NCBI GenBank assembly: GCA_031549115.1
Contig: JAVBQJ010000124.1
Span: 1 to 48,601, forward strand
Direction of reading: 5' to 3'
Source: JAVBQJ01 sp031549115
GTDB taxonomy: Bacteria; Verrucomicrobiota; Lentisphaeria; Victivallales; Victivallaceae
Length of the DNA: 48,601 nt
The position numbers were made by a program, and so were the translations under genes. Of the stretch, positions 9,477 through 17,485 are shown piece by piece. The notes beneath the pieces are model-generated. The model saw only the letters and a list, made by a program, of their open reading frames with translations, was not told where the DNA came from and searched no databases. The first letter of the stretch is position 1. Each line of letters begins with the position of its first letter.

Positions 9477-10361
9477 TCACTCCGCCAAGTCGGGAACGGC
9501 CAGCGCCGCCGGAGCGGCGGGGGCCGGATGGAGGCGGTCGAAGCGCTCCATGGCGTCGAACAATTGCATTTGCAGGCGGATGCGGTTTTTCAAACCGGCA
9601 TCCAGCGGCAGATAATAGGCCGGAGCCACTTGCGCCCGGCCCAATACCCAGAAGTGCTCCGTTTCCAGTATTTCCGTGGTCGATTCGGGTTTTTCGGCAT
9701 CCAGCGCGGTCACGGCGGCTTTTACCGACGGCAGCTGCAGCACACTCCAGCGCTCCTGTTCGGTGCTCCGGTCGAACGCCTCCCGCAACTTTTCGAACGG
9801 CTCCCCCTGCTGCAGGCGGGCGCGCAGCGAAGCGGCCTCTTCGGCGCCGCCGCCGGGAAGTTTCCGGGAAATCAGGATCAATTGCACCGAACGGTGCTCG
9901 GCCACCAAATAACGGTCCTGGTGGCGCCGGTAATACGCTTCGACCTGTTCGGGATCATGCGCTTCGGCATCCTCGAAGCAATCGAAGTGCCACGCCAGCA
10001 GCGCCAGCGTCAATTGCCGGGCCGGGTTCCAGGCGCCGATTTGCGGCAGGTCCGGCTCGAAGCGCGCGGCCCGCTCCAACGACAATTCCGGGGTAACTTC
10101 GATCCCGTCCATCTGAAGCAGCCGGCGCAACCGCAGCCGTTCCGCCGCGTCGCCGGCGACCAGCCGGAGCCGCGCCGCCAACTCCGGCGGCGTCATCGCC
10201 CGCTGCTCCTCCGCCGTCCAGACGGCATCGCAGTACCAGGTCAATTCCTCTTTGGAGATAAGTTCGTCGCCGCACCGGGCCGCCGGTTCCGGCCACTCCG
10301 CCGGAAGCGCCGCCGCCAGTCGGCTCAGCAGCAGCAATACGACCGCAATCCGGCACTTCAT
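9477..10361 (-). CDS. Secreted SurA/PpiC-like (parvulin-type) protein
   Basis: 294 aa. Has an N-terminal signal peptide (hydrophobic residues 5-18, Ala-rich end), so it is exported. The helical N-terminal part (residues ~30-135) looks like a SurA_N-type chaperone region. The segment from VEAYYRRHQDRYLVAEHRSVQLILI on follows the parvulin layout (LRARLQQGEPFEKLREAFDRSTE). The usual parvulin catalytic residues are not clearly recognisable, so it may be a chaperone more than an active prolyl isomerase. Its ATG overlaps the stop of the upstream lipoprotein gene (ATGA), so the pair is co-translated. A role in outer-membrane protein folding is an inference. Confidence 0.65.
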   Translation of the reverse strand: MKCRIAVVLLLLSRLAAALPAEWPEPAARCGDELISKEELTWYCDAVWTAEEQRAMTPPELAARLRLVAGDAAERLRLRRLLQMDGIEVTPELSLERAARFEPDLPQIGAWNPARQLTLALLAWHFDCFEDAEAHDPEQVEAYYRRHQDRYLVAEHRSVQLILISRKLPGGGAEEAASLRARLQQGEPFEKLREAFDRSTEQERWSVLQLPSVKAAVTALDAEKPESTTEILETEHFWVLGRAQVAPAYYLPLDAGLKNRIRLQMQLFDAMERFDRLHPAPAAPAALAVPDLAE

Positions 10362-10924
10362 GGCGCGGCCGGAGCAGAAGCCTCCGCTGCCGCCGGAGCC
10401 GGTTTTTCCAATTCCGCTTCCATCCGCCGCATCTCCTCGCGGAAAATTTCGCCGGGCGGATACGTACGCAATAGCTGCTGCAACGCCTGCAAAGCTTCCC
10501 GCTGCGCTTCCGGCGTGGCCGCGGTGCGCAATTGCGTCACTTGTTTTTCCAGCACGACCACCTTGTCCAATTCCGCCAACTGGCTTTTCAACCGCTGGTT
10601 GTTCAGCGATTGCCGCATGGCATCATCGAGAAACGCCCGCGCCCCCTGCGGGTCGCCGGCGTCCAGAAGCCGCTGCGCTTCCGCGACACAGTAATTATAA
10701 CGGATGGAGTCTTCAAATTCGGCGAAGCCGTTGCTGTATACACCGATGGCGCGCAATTTGCTGCATTGCTCCAGCGCGGCTTTGAAGTCTTTTTTCTGAA
10801 GCCCTTCGAACAGGCGGATGACCAGATCACTGCGGGTCAACGGCGGATCCGGCGGTTCGGGAGAACAGCCGGCCAGCACTGCCGCCAACATCAGGACGGC
10901 TCCAGTGAGTTTCAATCGTTTCAT
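10358..10924 (-). CDS. Outer-membrane-type lipoprotein of unknown function
   Basis: About 188 aa from the start MKRLKL; a second ATG directly before it (10927) is equivalent. A clear lipobox, LAGC with Cys at about residue 20, follows a hydrophobic signal, so the mature protein is lipid-anchored in the envelope. The rest is helical with TPR-like spacing of Leu/Ala (LFEGLQKKDFKAALEQCSKL, AEAQRLLDAGDPQGARAFLDDAM), then a coiled-coil-like stretch and an Ala/Pro-rich tail. No catalytic motif is seen. It overlaps the parvulin-like gene by 4 nt, which suggests a joint role in envelope protein handling. No named family is recognised. Confidence 0.7.
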   Translation of the reverse strand: MKRLKLTGAVLMLAAVLAGCSPEPPDPPLTRSDLVIRLFEGLQKKDFKAALEQCSKLRAIGVYSNGFAEFEDSIRYNYCVAEAQRLLDAGDPQGARAFLDDAMRQSLNNQRLKSQLAELDKVVVLEKQVTQLRTAATPEAQREALQALQQLLRTYPPGEIFREEMRRMEAELEKPAPAAAEASAPAAP

Positions 10925-10982
10925 CATCCCATAACATAGCCCCTGATCGGACAAAATGCAAGAACCGCCCCCGTTTCCGGGC

Positions 10983-11017
10983 AAAAAAAATCCCGGCGCC
11001 ATGCAAACGGCACCGGG
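10983..11017 (-). terminator. Rho-independent terminator of rpsD
   Basis: On the minus strand, a 9-bp stem (arms 11009-11017 and 10992-11000, one G-T wobble, 8-nt loop) is followed by eight T residues (plus-strand A-run 10983-10990). It lies 46 nt after the rpsD stop codon and before the lipoprotein gene, so it separates the two units. Confidence 0.88.
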
Positions 11018-11062
11018 AAACCGGCGCGGCACCCCGCCAGGGGATGCCGCCGGGAACACGCA

Positions 11063-11665
11063 TTAACGGGCGTAGTATTCGATCACGCTCATCAATTCGA
11101 CATCCAACGGTTTTTCTTCGACCAACGGCATGCGCACCAGGGTCGCTTTCAACGCTTCGCGGTCGACTTCCAGATAAGCCGGAGCCACGGCATTGGATTT
11201 CTTCGCCGCTTCGGCAATCGCCGGAGACTTCTCGGCATTGATCGAAATCACCTGGCTTTCGCGCAGCTGGTAGCTGGCGCGGTCCAGTTTCTGTCCGTCA
11301 ACCAGGATATGACCGTGATTGACGTACTGCTTCGCCGCGAAAATACTCGGGGCGAAACCGGCGCGGTAAACCAACGCATCCAGACGGGTTTCCAGGCTGC
11401 GGAACAGCTTCTCATGGGTCTGCTCGGTGCCCTGCTTGGCCTTGGCGTAAGCGATCTGCAGCTGCTTTTCGCTGATGCCGTAGTACAAGCGCAGTTTCTG
11501 CTTTTCCAGCATCAACGCTCCATAGGTGGAGAGCTTGACGCGGCGGCCTTTGCCATGCGGGCCGGCAGCGTACGGACGCTTCACACTCGGACACTTCGGA
11601 TCACCCCAGAGACACTGGCCGATCCGCCGACAGAATTTGTGCTTGGCTCGACTTGCAGTTGCCAT
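11063..11665 (-). CDS. rpsD: 30S ribosomal protein S4
   Basis: 200 aa, the normal length. Binds 16S rRNA early in assembly of the small subunit. Seen: RPYAAGPHGKGRR (the RPYPPGQHG-type motif); LSTYGALMLEKQKLRLYYGISEKQ; the S4 RNA-binding fold RLDALVYRAGFAPSIFAAKQYVNHGHILVDG; and the C-terminal VELMSVIEYYAR. The N-terminus keeps three cysteines (about 12, 18 and 25), an incomplete version of the four-Cys zinc site of C+ type S4 proteins. It stands alone, not in the alpha operon with rpsM/rpsK/rpoA, and is bounded by its own terminator. A second S4 paralogue elsewhere in the genome is possible. Confidence 0.96.
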   Translation of the reverse strand: MATASRAKHKFCRRIGQCLWGDPKCPSVKRPYAAGPHGKGRRVKLSTYGALMLEKQKLRLYYGISEKQLQIAYAKAKQGTEQTHEKLFRSLETRLDALVYRAGFAPSIFAAKQYVNHGHILVDGQKLDRASYQLRESQVISINAEKSPAIAEAAKKSNAVAPAYLEVDREALKATLVRMPLVEEKPLDVELMSVIEYYAR

Positions 11666-11797
11666 TTTTATCCCTTTCCATGTTTGGGTTAATATGCACC
11701 GGAGCAGGTGTCAAGCACTTGATTGGGGCCTGATCCGGGGTTGTTTAAAAAAACAACTCAATACATTAGCACCATCGGCGATTTTTTCAAGTCCGAT

Positions 11798-11825
11798 TTG
11801 ACAAAAAAAACTTACGTGCTACTAT
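11798..11825 (+). promoter_or_regulatory. Promoter giving a very short leader (hydrolase gene)
   Basis: TTGACA at 11798-11803 and TACTAT at 11820-11825 with a 16-nt spacer. A TATAAA overlaps at 11823-11828 with a 19-nt spacer. The ATG of the hydrolase gene is at 11836, so transcription would begin within a few nt of it. No Shine-Dalgarno sequence is seen, which points to a leaderless or near-leaderless mRNA. Confidence 0.6.
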
Positions 11826-11835
11826 AAAAAGCATC

Positions 11836-12504
11836 ATGAAAAATTATCTGTTCTGGCTGCAATATCTGAAAGGCAAACGCAAATCGCTGCTTCTGGAACC
11901 GGATCCCGGACGCGCCAACGGCCAAGCGATCGTCCTGGCCCACGGCCTGCTTTACCGCGCCGAAGTGATGCGTTTCATGCTGGGCGACTACCTGTGCGAA
12001 CTGGGATTCCGGGTTTATATCTATGACTACGACAGCACCCGCCCCTCCGTACGGGAATTGGGCCGGCGTTTCCGGGAATACCTCGAAACCATCCCCGAAC
12101 CGTTCCAACTGATCACACACAGCATGGGCGGACTGCTGGCGCGGGTCGCGCTGGAGACTCCGCTGCGCAACGCGCAATCGGTGCTGATGATCGCGCCGCC
12201 CAACCGGGGTTCGCGTTATGCGTCCAATCTGTGCCGCCGCTTCCCGCCGATCCGGTACTGGCTGCGGACGCTGCCCGAGTTGCGCTGCGAAACCGAAGGA
12301 GTCACGCTGACGTTGCCGGAAACGCTGTCGGTTCCGGTCGGCGTCCTGGCGGCGCAATACGACAACAAAGTGGATATGCGCTTGACCCGCTTCCCGGGAG
12401 CAACGGAATACGTCATCGTCCCCGCCGGCCACTGCGGCGTGATGATGAATCCGGAAGCACGCCGGCTGATGCTCTGCTATCTGAATACCGGGAAATTCGT
12501 GTAA
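11836..12504 (+). CDS. Alpha/beta hydrolase (lipase/PGAP1-like esterase)
   Basis: 222 aa. Probable serine esterase or lipase. Seen: the oxyanion strand IVLAHGLLY (residues 32-40); the nucleophile elbow THSMGG with Ser at about 96; a likely acid Asp in AAQYDNKVDMR; and the catalytic His in VPAGHCGVMMN near the C-terminus, all in the order expected for the fold. The THSMGGLLAR form matches the DUF676/PGAP1-like lipase group. No signal peptide is obvious, so it is probably cytosolic. It has its own promoter with almost no leader, and the TsaC-like gene downstream has a separate promoter. The natural ester is unknown. Confidence 0.82.
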   Translation: MKNYLFWLQYLKGKRKSLLLEPDPGRANGQAIVLAHGLLYRAEVMRFMLGDYLCELGFRVYIYDYDSTRPSVRELGRRFREYLETIPEPFQLITHSMGGLLARVALETPLRNAQSVLMIAPPNRGSRYASNLCRRFPPIRYWLRTLPELRCETEGVTLTLPETLSVPVGVLAAQYDNKVDMRLTRFPGATEYVIVPAGHCGVMMNPEARRLMLCYLNTGKFV

Positions 12505-12529
12505 AAAGCCGTTCGAACCGGTTTCCGAT

Positions 12530-12558
12530 TTGCTTTCCGGCTCCGGATACATTATTTT
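12530..12558 (+). promoter_or_regulatory. Candidate sigma70 promoter for the tsaC-like gene
   Basis: TTGCTT at 12530-12535 and TATTTT at 12553-12558 with a 17-nt spacer, about 30 nt before the ATG at 12590. Fair match, no other support. Confidence 0.45.
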
Positions 12559-12589
12559 ATGTGCAAAATGATGAAAGTGAAATCGCCTT

Positions 12590-13195
12590 ATGAACCGGCA
12601 AATCTTGACTGAAAACAATCTGGAAGCTCTGGTGCGGGAATGCGCCCGGACGCTGACCGGCCCCGGAGCCGTCGCACTGGTGCCGACCGAAACCGTTTAT
12701 GGACTGGTAACCCGTTGGGACGACACGGCCGGACGGGATAAAATCTACGAACTCAAAGACCGGGACCGCGGTAAACTTCTGGCCATGTTCGGCCGCGACG
12801 CCGGAACTCTGGAGGCCGCGGGCGGCATCGTCAGTCGGCAGGCGGCGCGCCTGATCGAACGCTTCAGCCCCGGCCCCATAACCGTCATCGTCGCCGGCCG
12901 CAACGGCGGTACCATCGGCTTCCGCATCCCCGACCACCCGTTCATGCTGCGGTTGCTGGCGCTTCTGCCGTTCCCGCTGGCTTCGACCAGCGCCAATCTG
13001 TCGGGAGAGGCGAATGCGCTGACCACACAAGAGGCCGCCGCCGCGTTGCATGGCGAGCCTGAGATCGTCATCGACGCCGGCGCCATCGCTCCGGGAGCCC
13101 TGGGCTCCACGGTCGTGGATATGACCGGGTCCCAACCGAAAATCCTGCGCCCCGGCCCGGTGACCGAGGCGCAACTTTATGAGGCGCTACAGTGA
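12590..13195 (+). CDS. L-threonylcarbamoyladenylate synthase (TsaC/Sua5/YciO family)
   Basis: 201 aa. Makes threonylcarbamoyl-AMP from Thr, bicarbonate and ATP, the first step of the t6A37 modification of ANN-decoding tRNAs. Seen: the family opening VALVPTETVYGLVTRW; KIYELKDRDRGKLLAMF, close to the usual K-x-R region; RFSPGPITVIV; FRIPDHPFMLRLL; and ASTSANLSGEAN, in canonical order. The usual K-x-R substrate-binding pattern after IYELK is slightly altered (DRDRGK), so a YciO-like paralogue is possible. Its stop overlaps the GTG start of the downstream debranching gene by 4 nt, an odd pairing of tRNA modification and glycogen metabolism. Confidence 0.88.
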   Translation: MNRQILTENNLEALVRECARTLTGPGAVALVPTETVYGLVTRWDDTAGRDKIYELKDRDRGKLLAMFGRDAGTLEAAGGIVSRQAARLIERFSPGPITVIVAGRNGGTIGFRIPDHPFMLRLLALLPFPLASTSANLSGEANALTTQEAAAALHGEPEIVIDAGAIAPGALGSTVVDMTGSQPKILRPGPVTEAQLYEALQ

Positions 13196-16100
13196 AACTG
13201 GAACAAACGCTGCTGCCGCAACGGCGAATTTTTTATCGCGGCGACGCGGTGACATTCCGGCTGAAAGGTTCGAACCTGCCGGCCGGACAGGCGCTTCTGC
13301 GCACCAATCTGGGCATGGGTCAGGCCAAGGACTGCCAGACCGTGCGCGCGGTCGAGGAGGATGTGCCGCCCTCCGGTCGCGACTGGCGCGATCTGCCGAT
13401 GTATCCGGCCGGCGCCGACGGCGAATTTGAATTGACGCTGCCGCTGTTGGAAGTGGGCATTTTCGAAGCCAAAGCCGGCTTCCGGATCCAGGCGGACGGA
13501 CAGCAGTGGCTGTGGCCGGAGGGGCCCAATATGCGCCTCAAGATCGAACCCTCCGAAAGCGTCGGCTCCAACCTGATTTACACCGCCTTCGTCCGGCAGT
13601 TCCATCGCGCCGCCAAAACGCCGGCGTGCGCCTCCGAGCTGGATCATGCGGGCTACACGGTGATTCCCCCTTCGGGGACCTTCCGCCAACTGATCGGGCA
13701 ACTGGATTTCATTCTCGGCGAACTCGGTTCGCGTATCCTGCAACTGCTGCCGATCCATCCGGCGCCGACGGTATACGGGCGCATGGGCCGCTTCGGCAGC
13801 CCGTTCGCCGCGCTCGATTATTTCGCCGTCAACCCGGAATTCGCCGAATTCGACACCAAGGCGACGCCGTTGGAGCAATTTCACGAGCTGGTCAACGCGG
13901 TGCATTCCCGCCATGGACGTATTTTCCTCGACATCCCGGTTAATCACACCGGCTGGGGGTCGCGGCTCCAGACCGAACACCCCGAATGGTTCGTCCGGCA
14001 CGCGGACGGCACCATCGAGAGCCCCGGCGCCTGGGGTGTGGTCTGGGAAGATCTGTGCAAACTGGACTACCGCCACAAAGAGGTGGTGCAATTGATGGCG
14101 CAGGTATTTCTGTATTGGAGCCGCCATGGCGTGGACGGCTTCCGCTGCGACGCCGGATACATGCTGCCGGAATCGGCGTGGGAATACATCGTCGCCAAGG
14201 TGCGCCAGGAATTCCCCGACGCCATTTTCCTGCTCGAAGGCTTGGGCGGGCCGATCCCGGTGCAGGAGCGGCTGCTCGGCCATGCCGCGCTGGACTGGGG
14301 CTATTCGGAACTCTTTCAATGCCACGACTTTCACGCCATCCGGGCGCAGCAGGAGTACATTCACCGCTGCAGCGGCGAATACGGCCTGTTGGTGAACTTC
14401 GCCGAAACCCACGACAACAGCCGCCTGGCGGCGGTATCGGCAACGTGGAGCCGGATGCGGTTGGGGTTGTGCGCGCTGTTGAGCGAAAACGGCGGCTTCG
14501 GCTTCGCCAACGGCGTCGAATGGCTCGCCACCGAGCAAATCAATGTCCACGAAAACCGCGATCTGCGCTGGGGCGGCACCCCCAATCTGGTGGACTTCAT
14601 CAAGCGGTTGCAGAAGCTGCTGGCGGGGCACCCGGCTTTTTATGCCGGAGCCGAAGTCCGGTGGCTGGACAGCGCGCCGCCGGTGGTGATGCTGCTCCGG
14701 CAGAGCATCGAACAGCAAGCGGTGCTGGTGCTGATCAATCTGGATTGCGAACATCCGGCCCAGGCCCATTGGCGCCGGGAGGATTTCGCCGTCACCGAAA
14801 CCACGCTGGAGCTTTTCGGCGACCGGAAACCCTCGCTTGGAGCGACCTCCTGGCAACTGGCGCCGGGCGCGGTGGCGGTATTGCTGGAGCCGGTGCACTC
14901 GTCGCCGTTGGGCACCACCGAACCGCCGCCGGTGCTGAAACAGCGGGCGCGGCTGCTCGCGGCGGCGGCATGGATGCATTGGCGCGGCTTCGGTTCCCGC
15001 GATTGGCCGGAACCGGCCAAGTTGGCGAAGCGGATGTGCGGCGATTACGCCGCCTTTCTGCGCGAAGCGGCCGAGTCGGAGGTGCCTCCGGTCACCGTCT
15101 GGGAAACCGGACGCGATCCGCGCCGGACGGTTCCGATCGCCAACGGCGATTTGCTGAGCGTCCGCAGTCCGTATCCGTTCCGGGCGGCGCTGTGGATCGA
15201 TGACGAGCAGGTCCTGGCCGTCAACTGGAGCGTGCCGTCCACGGACGGAAAATTCTGTTTCTGGCACACGGCGCTGCCGGAAAATACCGGCCGGGAGGCG
15301 CGGCCATTGCGGATTTCGGTGGCGGTATTCGAACCGGGCAACCAGGTGCGCCGCGAAGAAGGCACGCTGCTCCTGCTCCCCTCCCCGGCGAATGCGCAAG
15401 TTCATTTGTCTTTGCCCGGCGGCGCCAATATGGACAAACGGAGCTTTTTCCTCGGCACTACCGCGTTGGGCGGCATGTGCCAGGTGCGCGGCGCCTGGGG
15501 GATGTTGCGCTCCAAATACGACGCCTGGCTGGCCGCCAATGTGGAAAAAGACTTTCCGACCGACCGGCGCGTGATGCTGAGCCGGGTGCGGGCCTGGGTG
15601 GTGGTCGACGCCTATTCGCAGGAGCTCAACGCCGGCTGCGTAGCGGAGTTTTCCGCGGCCGCGACCAATTGCGCGGAGTGGAAGTTCCTGGTGCCGATGG
15701 GTTCCGGCCGCAGCGTGGCCCTGACTGTGGAACTGCAGATGAACGACAAATCCGACGCGGTGCTGGCGCGCTTCCTGCGCCCCTCGCGCACCGACGATCC
15801 GGGCCTGCCGGATTCGATGCCGCTGAAAATCATCCTGCGCCCCGATATCGACGACCGGATCAACCACGAAGTGACCAAGGCATACCAGGGCGCCGAGCAC
15901 CATTTCCCGCGCTCGGTGACACCGGGAGCGCAGGCATTCGATTTCGTTCCGGCCCCGGAACGGCACTTGCGCGTGGCGGTCAGCCGCGGCCGTTATGTCG
16001 CCGAACCGGAATGGCACTACATGAACGATCTGCCGTTCGAACAATACTACGGGCTGGAGAATTCCACCGACCTGTTCAGCCCCGGTTATTTCGAGTTTAC

Positions 16101-17445
16101 CCTGGCCGGCGGCGAACACGCCGAGTTCCAGGCGTCGGTCAACGCCGAAAAATTCCCCGCCTTCCCGGCCTTTCAGCTGCGCCGGATCTGGCAGATGGAA
16201 GAGTTGGCGGCGGCGGCGCTGCAGCGCTTCGTCGTCAAGCGCGGCCATCTGGCCAGCGTCATTGCCGGTTATCCGTGGTTCCTCGACTGGGGGCGCGACA
16301 CCCTGATCGCGCTGCGCGGCCTGATCGCCGCCGGCTTCACCGAACCGGCGCAGGCGATCATCCGTCAGTTCGCCGGTTTCGAAAAAGACGGCACCATCCC
16401 CAATATGATCCGCGGCAACGACGTTTCCAACCGCGACACCAGCGACGCGCCGTTGTGGCTATTTGTCGCCACCGGCGACTACATCCGGAGCACCGGCCGC
16501 AAGGAGCTGCTGGATGAAATGTGCGGCGACCGGCCGCTGCGGACGATCCTCGAATCGATTCTCGCGCATTATAGCACGGGAACGCCGAACGGTATTGCCA
16601 TGGATCCGGATTCGGGGTTGATCCACAGTCCGCCGCACTTCACCTGGATGGATACCAATTTCCCGGCGGCGTCGCCGCGCGAAGGCTATCCCATTGAAAT
16701 TCAGGCGTTGTGGTTTGCCGCCAACGATTTCATGGCCCAATACGGCGGCAATGCCGACTGTGCCGCACGGGCCCGGCAGGTAAGCGAATCGATCAAGCGC
16801 TACTTTTACCTCCCGGAATCCGGCCGCTTCAGCGATTGCCTGCATGGCGGCAAAGGCATTCCGGCGGCAAAGGCGACCGCCGATGACGCGGTGCGCCCGA
16901 ACCAGTTGTTCGCCCTGACGCTGGGCGCCATCCGCGAACCGGAGCTGCAGCGGGCGATTCTCGCCGGCGCCGAAGAGCTGCTGGTGCCGGGCGCCATCCG
17001 CAGCCTCAGCGACCGCCCGGTGCATCCGCCGCTGGCGGTGCATCGCGACGGCAAACTCCTGAATGACCCGGAACACCCCTATTGTGGTTACTATCGCGGC
17101 CCCGAGGACACTTCCCGAAAGGTCGCCTACCACAACGGCACCGCCTGGTGCTGGCCGTTTCCGTCCTACCTCGAAGCGCTTTATCTAGTGTCGTGTCAAC
17201 GCAATTTGTTCCGACAAGACAGCTCTACTTGCGCAGAGCCGCCGCAAAGCGGTTGCGTTCAGCCGGTCCGGGAGCGGGCGCTGGCGCTGCTGTACAGCAA
17301 TCAGGAGTTGTGGGGCACCGGCACATTGGGCGAGTTGCCGGAGATCGTCGACGGCGACGCCCCCCACCTCTGGGGCGGCTGCGGCACCCAGGCGTGGAGC
17401 GTCACCGAATTCTACCGCGTCAACCGGCTGCTCTCAAAAAACTGA
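13192..17445 (+). CDS. Alpha-amylase-like (GH13) / glycogen debranching enzyme (GDE_C) fusion protein
   Basis: 1417 aa, starting with GTG that overlaps the previous stop (GTGA). The N-terminal half is a GH13 barrel: DIPVNHTG near residue 246; GFRCDAG with the nucleophile Asp near 320; FLLEGLGG with the acid Glu near 348; and ETHDNS near 406. The C-terminal part is an amylo-alpha-1,6-glucosidase domain: WFLDWGRDTLIALRGL near 1028-1043, IPNMIRGNDVSNRDTSDAPLW near 1070-1090 and LWGGCGTQAWS near the end. Together these give transferase and glucosidase steps that remove glycogen branches, as in eukaryotic-type debranching enzymes. No signal peptide is seen, so it is cytosolic. Odd: residues ~1334-1357 are a 24-residue Cys-containing insert that breaks a conserved stretch (see 17191-17262). 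Confidence 0.88.
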   Translation: MKLEQTLLPQRRIFYRGDAVTFRLKGSNLPAGQALLRTNLGMGQAKDCQTVRAVEEDVPPSGRDWRDLPMYPAGADGEFELTLPLLEVGIFEAKAGFRIQADGQQWLWPEGPNMRLKIEPSESVGSNLIYTAFVRQFHRAAKTPACASELDHAGYTVIPPSGTFRQLIGQLDFILGELGSRILQLLPIHPAPTVYGRMGRFGSPFAALDYFAVNPEFAEFDTKATPLEQFHELVNAVHSRHGRIFLDIPVNHTGWGSRLQTEHPEWFVRHADGTIESPGAWGVVWEDLCKLDYRHKEVVQLMAQVFLYWSRHGVDGFRCDAGYMLPESAWEYIVAKVRQEFPDAIFLLEGLGGPIPVQERLLGHAALDWGYSELFQCHDFHAIRAQQEYIHRCSGEYGLLVNFAETHDNSRLAAVSATWSRMRLGLCALLSENGGFGFANGVEWLATEQINVHENRDLRWGGTPNLVDFIKRLQKLLAGHPAFYAGAEVRWLDSAPPVVMLLRQSIEQQAVLVLINLDCEHPAQAHWRREDFAVTETTLELFGDRKPSLGATSWQLAPGAVAVLLEPVHSSPLGTTEPPPVLKQRARLLAAAAWMHWRGFGSRDWPEPAKLAKRMCGDYAAFLREAAESEVPPVTVWETGRDPRRTVPIANGDLLSVRSPYPFRAALWIDDEQVLAVNWSVPSTDGKFCFWHTALPENTGREARPLRISVAVFEPGNQVRREEGTLLLLPSPANAQVHLSLPGGANMDKRSFFLGTTALGGMCQVRGAWGMLRSKYDAWLAANVEKDFPTDRRVMLSRVRAWVVVDAYSQELNAGCVAEFSAAATNCAEWKFLVPMGSGRSVALTVELQMNDKSDAVLARFLRPSRTDDPGLPDSMPLKIILRPDIDDRINHEVTKAYQGAEHHFPRSVTPGAQAFDFVPAPERHLRVAVSRGRYVAEPEWHYMNDLPFEQYYGLENSTDLFSPGYFEFTLAGGEHAEFQASVNAEKFPAFPAFQLRRIWQMEELAAAALQRFVVKRGHLASVIAGYPWFLDWGRDTLIALRGLIAAGFTEPAQAIIRQFAGFEKDGTIPNMIRGNDVSNRDTSDAPLWLFVATGDYIRSTGRKELLDEMCGDRPLRTILESILAHYSTGTPNGIAMDPDSGLIHSPPHFTWMDTNFPAASPREGYPIEIQALWFAANDFMAQYGGNADCAARARQVSESIKRYFYLPESGRFSDCLHGGKGIPAAKATADDAVRPNQLFALTLGAIREPELQRAILAGAEELLVPGAIRSLSDRPVHPPLAVHRDGKLLNDPEHPYCGYYRGPEDTSRKVAYHNGTAWCWPFPSYLEALYLVSCQRNLFRQDSSTCAEPPQSGCVQPVRERALALLYSNQELWGTGTLGELPEIVDGDAPHLWGGCGTQAWSVTEFYRVNRLLSKN
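17191..17262 (+). repeat. Probable 72-nt in-frame palindromic insert inside the debranching gene
   Basis: The segment adds about 24 residues (S, C, Q, R, N... to V, Q, with three Cys) between EALYLV and PVRERALALL, where debranching domains normally run on without a gap. Arms AACGCAA (17198-17204) and TTGCGTT (17253-17259) form an inverted repeat near its ends, extendable to 9 bp with one mismatch. Rare-looking codons (CTA, TCG TGT) mark its left edge. It is a multiple of three and has no stop in frame. It looks like a small palindromic element inserted into the gene, but the boundaries are estimates. Confidence 0.5.
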
Positions 17446-17485
17446 ATCCGGACGGGGTACGGTAATTACCGTGCCCCCGTTTGAT

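Noticed and set aside
11745..11765. GTTGTTT/AAACAAC pair as terminator
   Set aside because: Short AT-rich stem between divergent genes, where no transcript needs to end.
13177..16248. Very long minus-strand reading frame opposite the debranching gene
   Set aside because: Low-complexity, Arg/His/Gln-rich shadow of a high-GC gene; the plus strand carries clear GH13 and GDE motifs in the same region.
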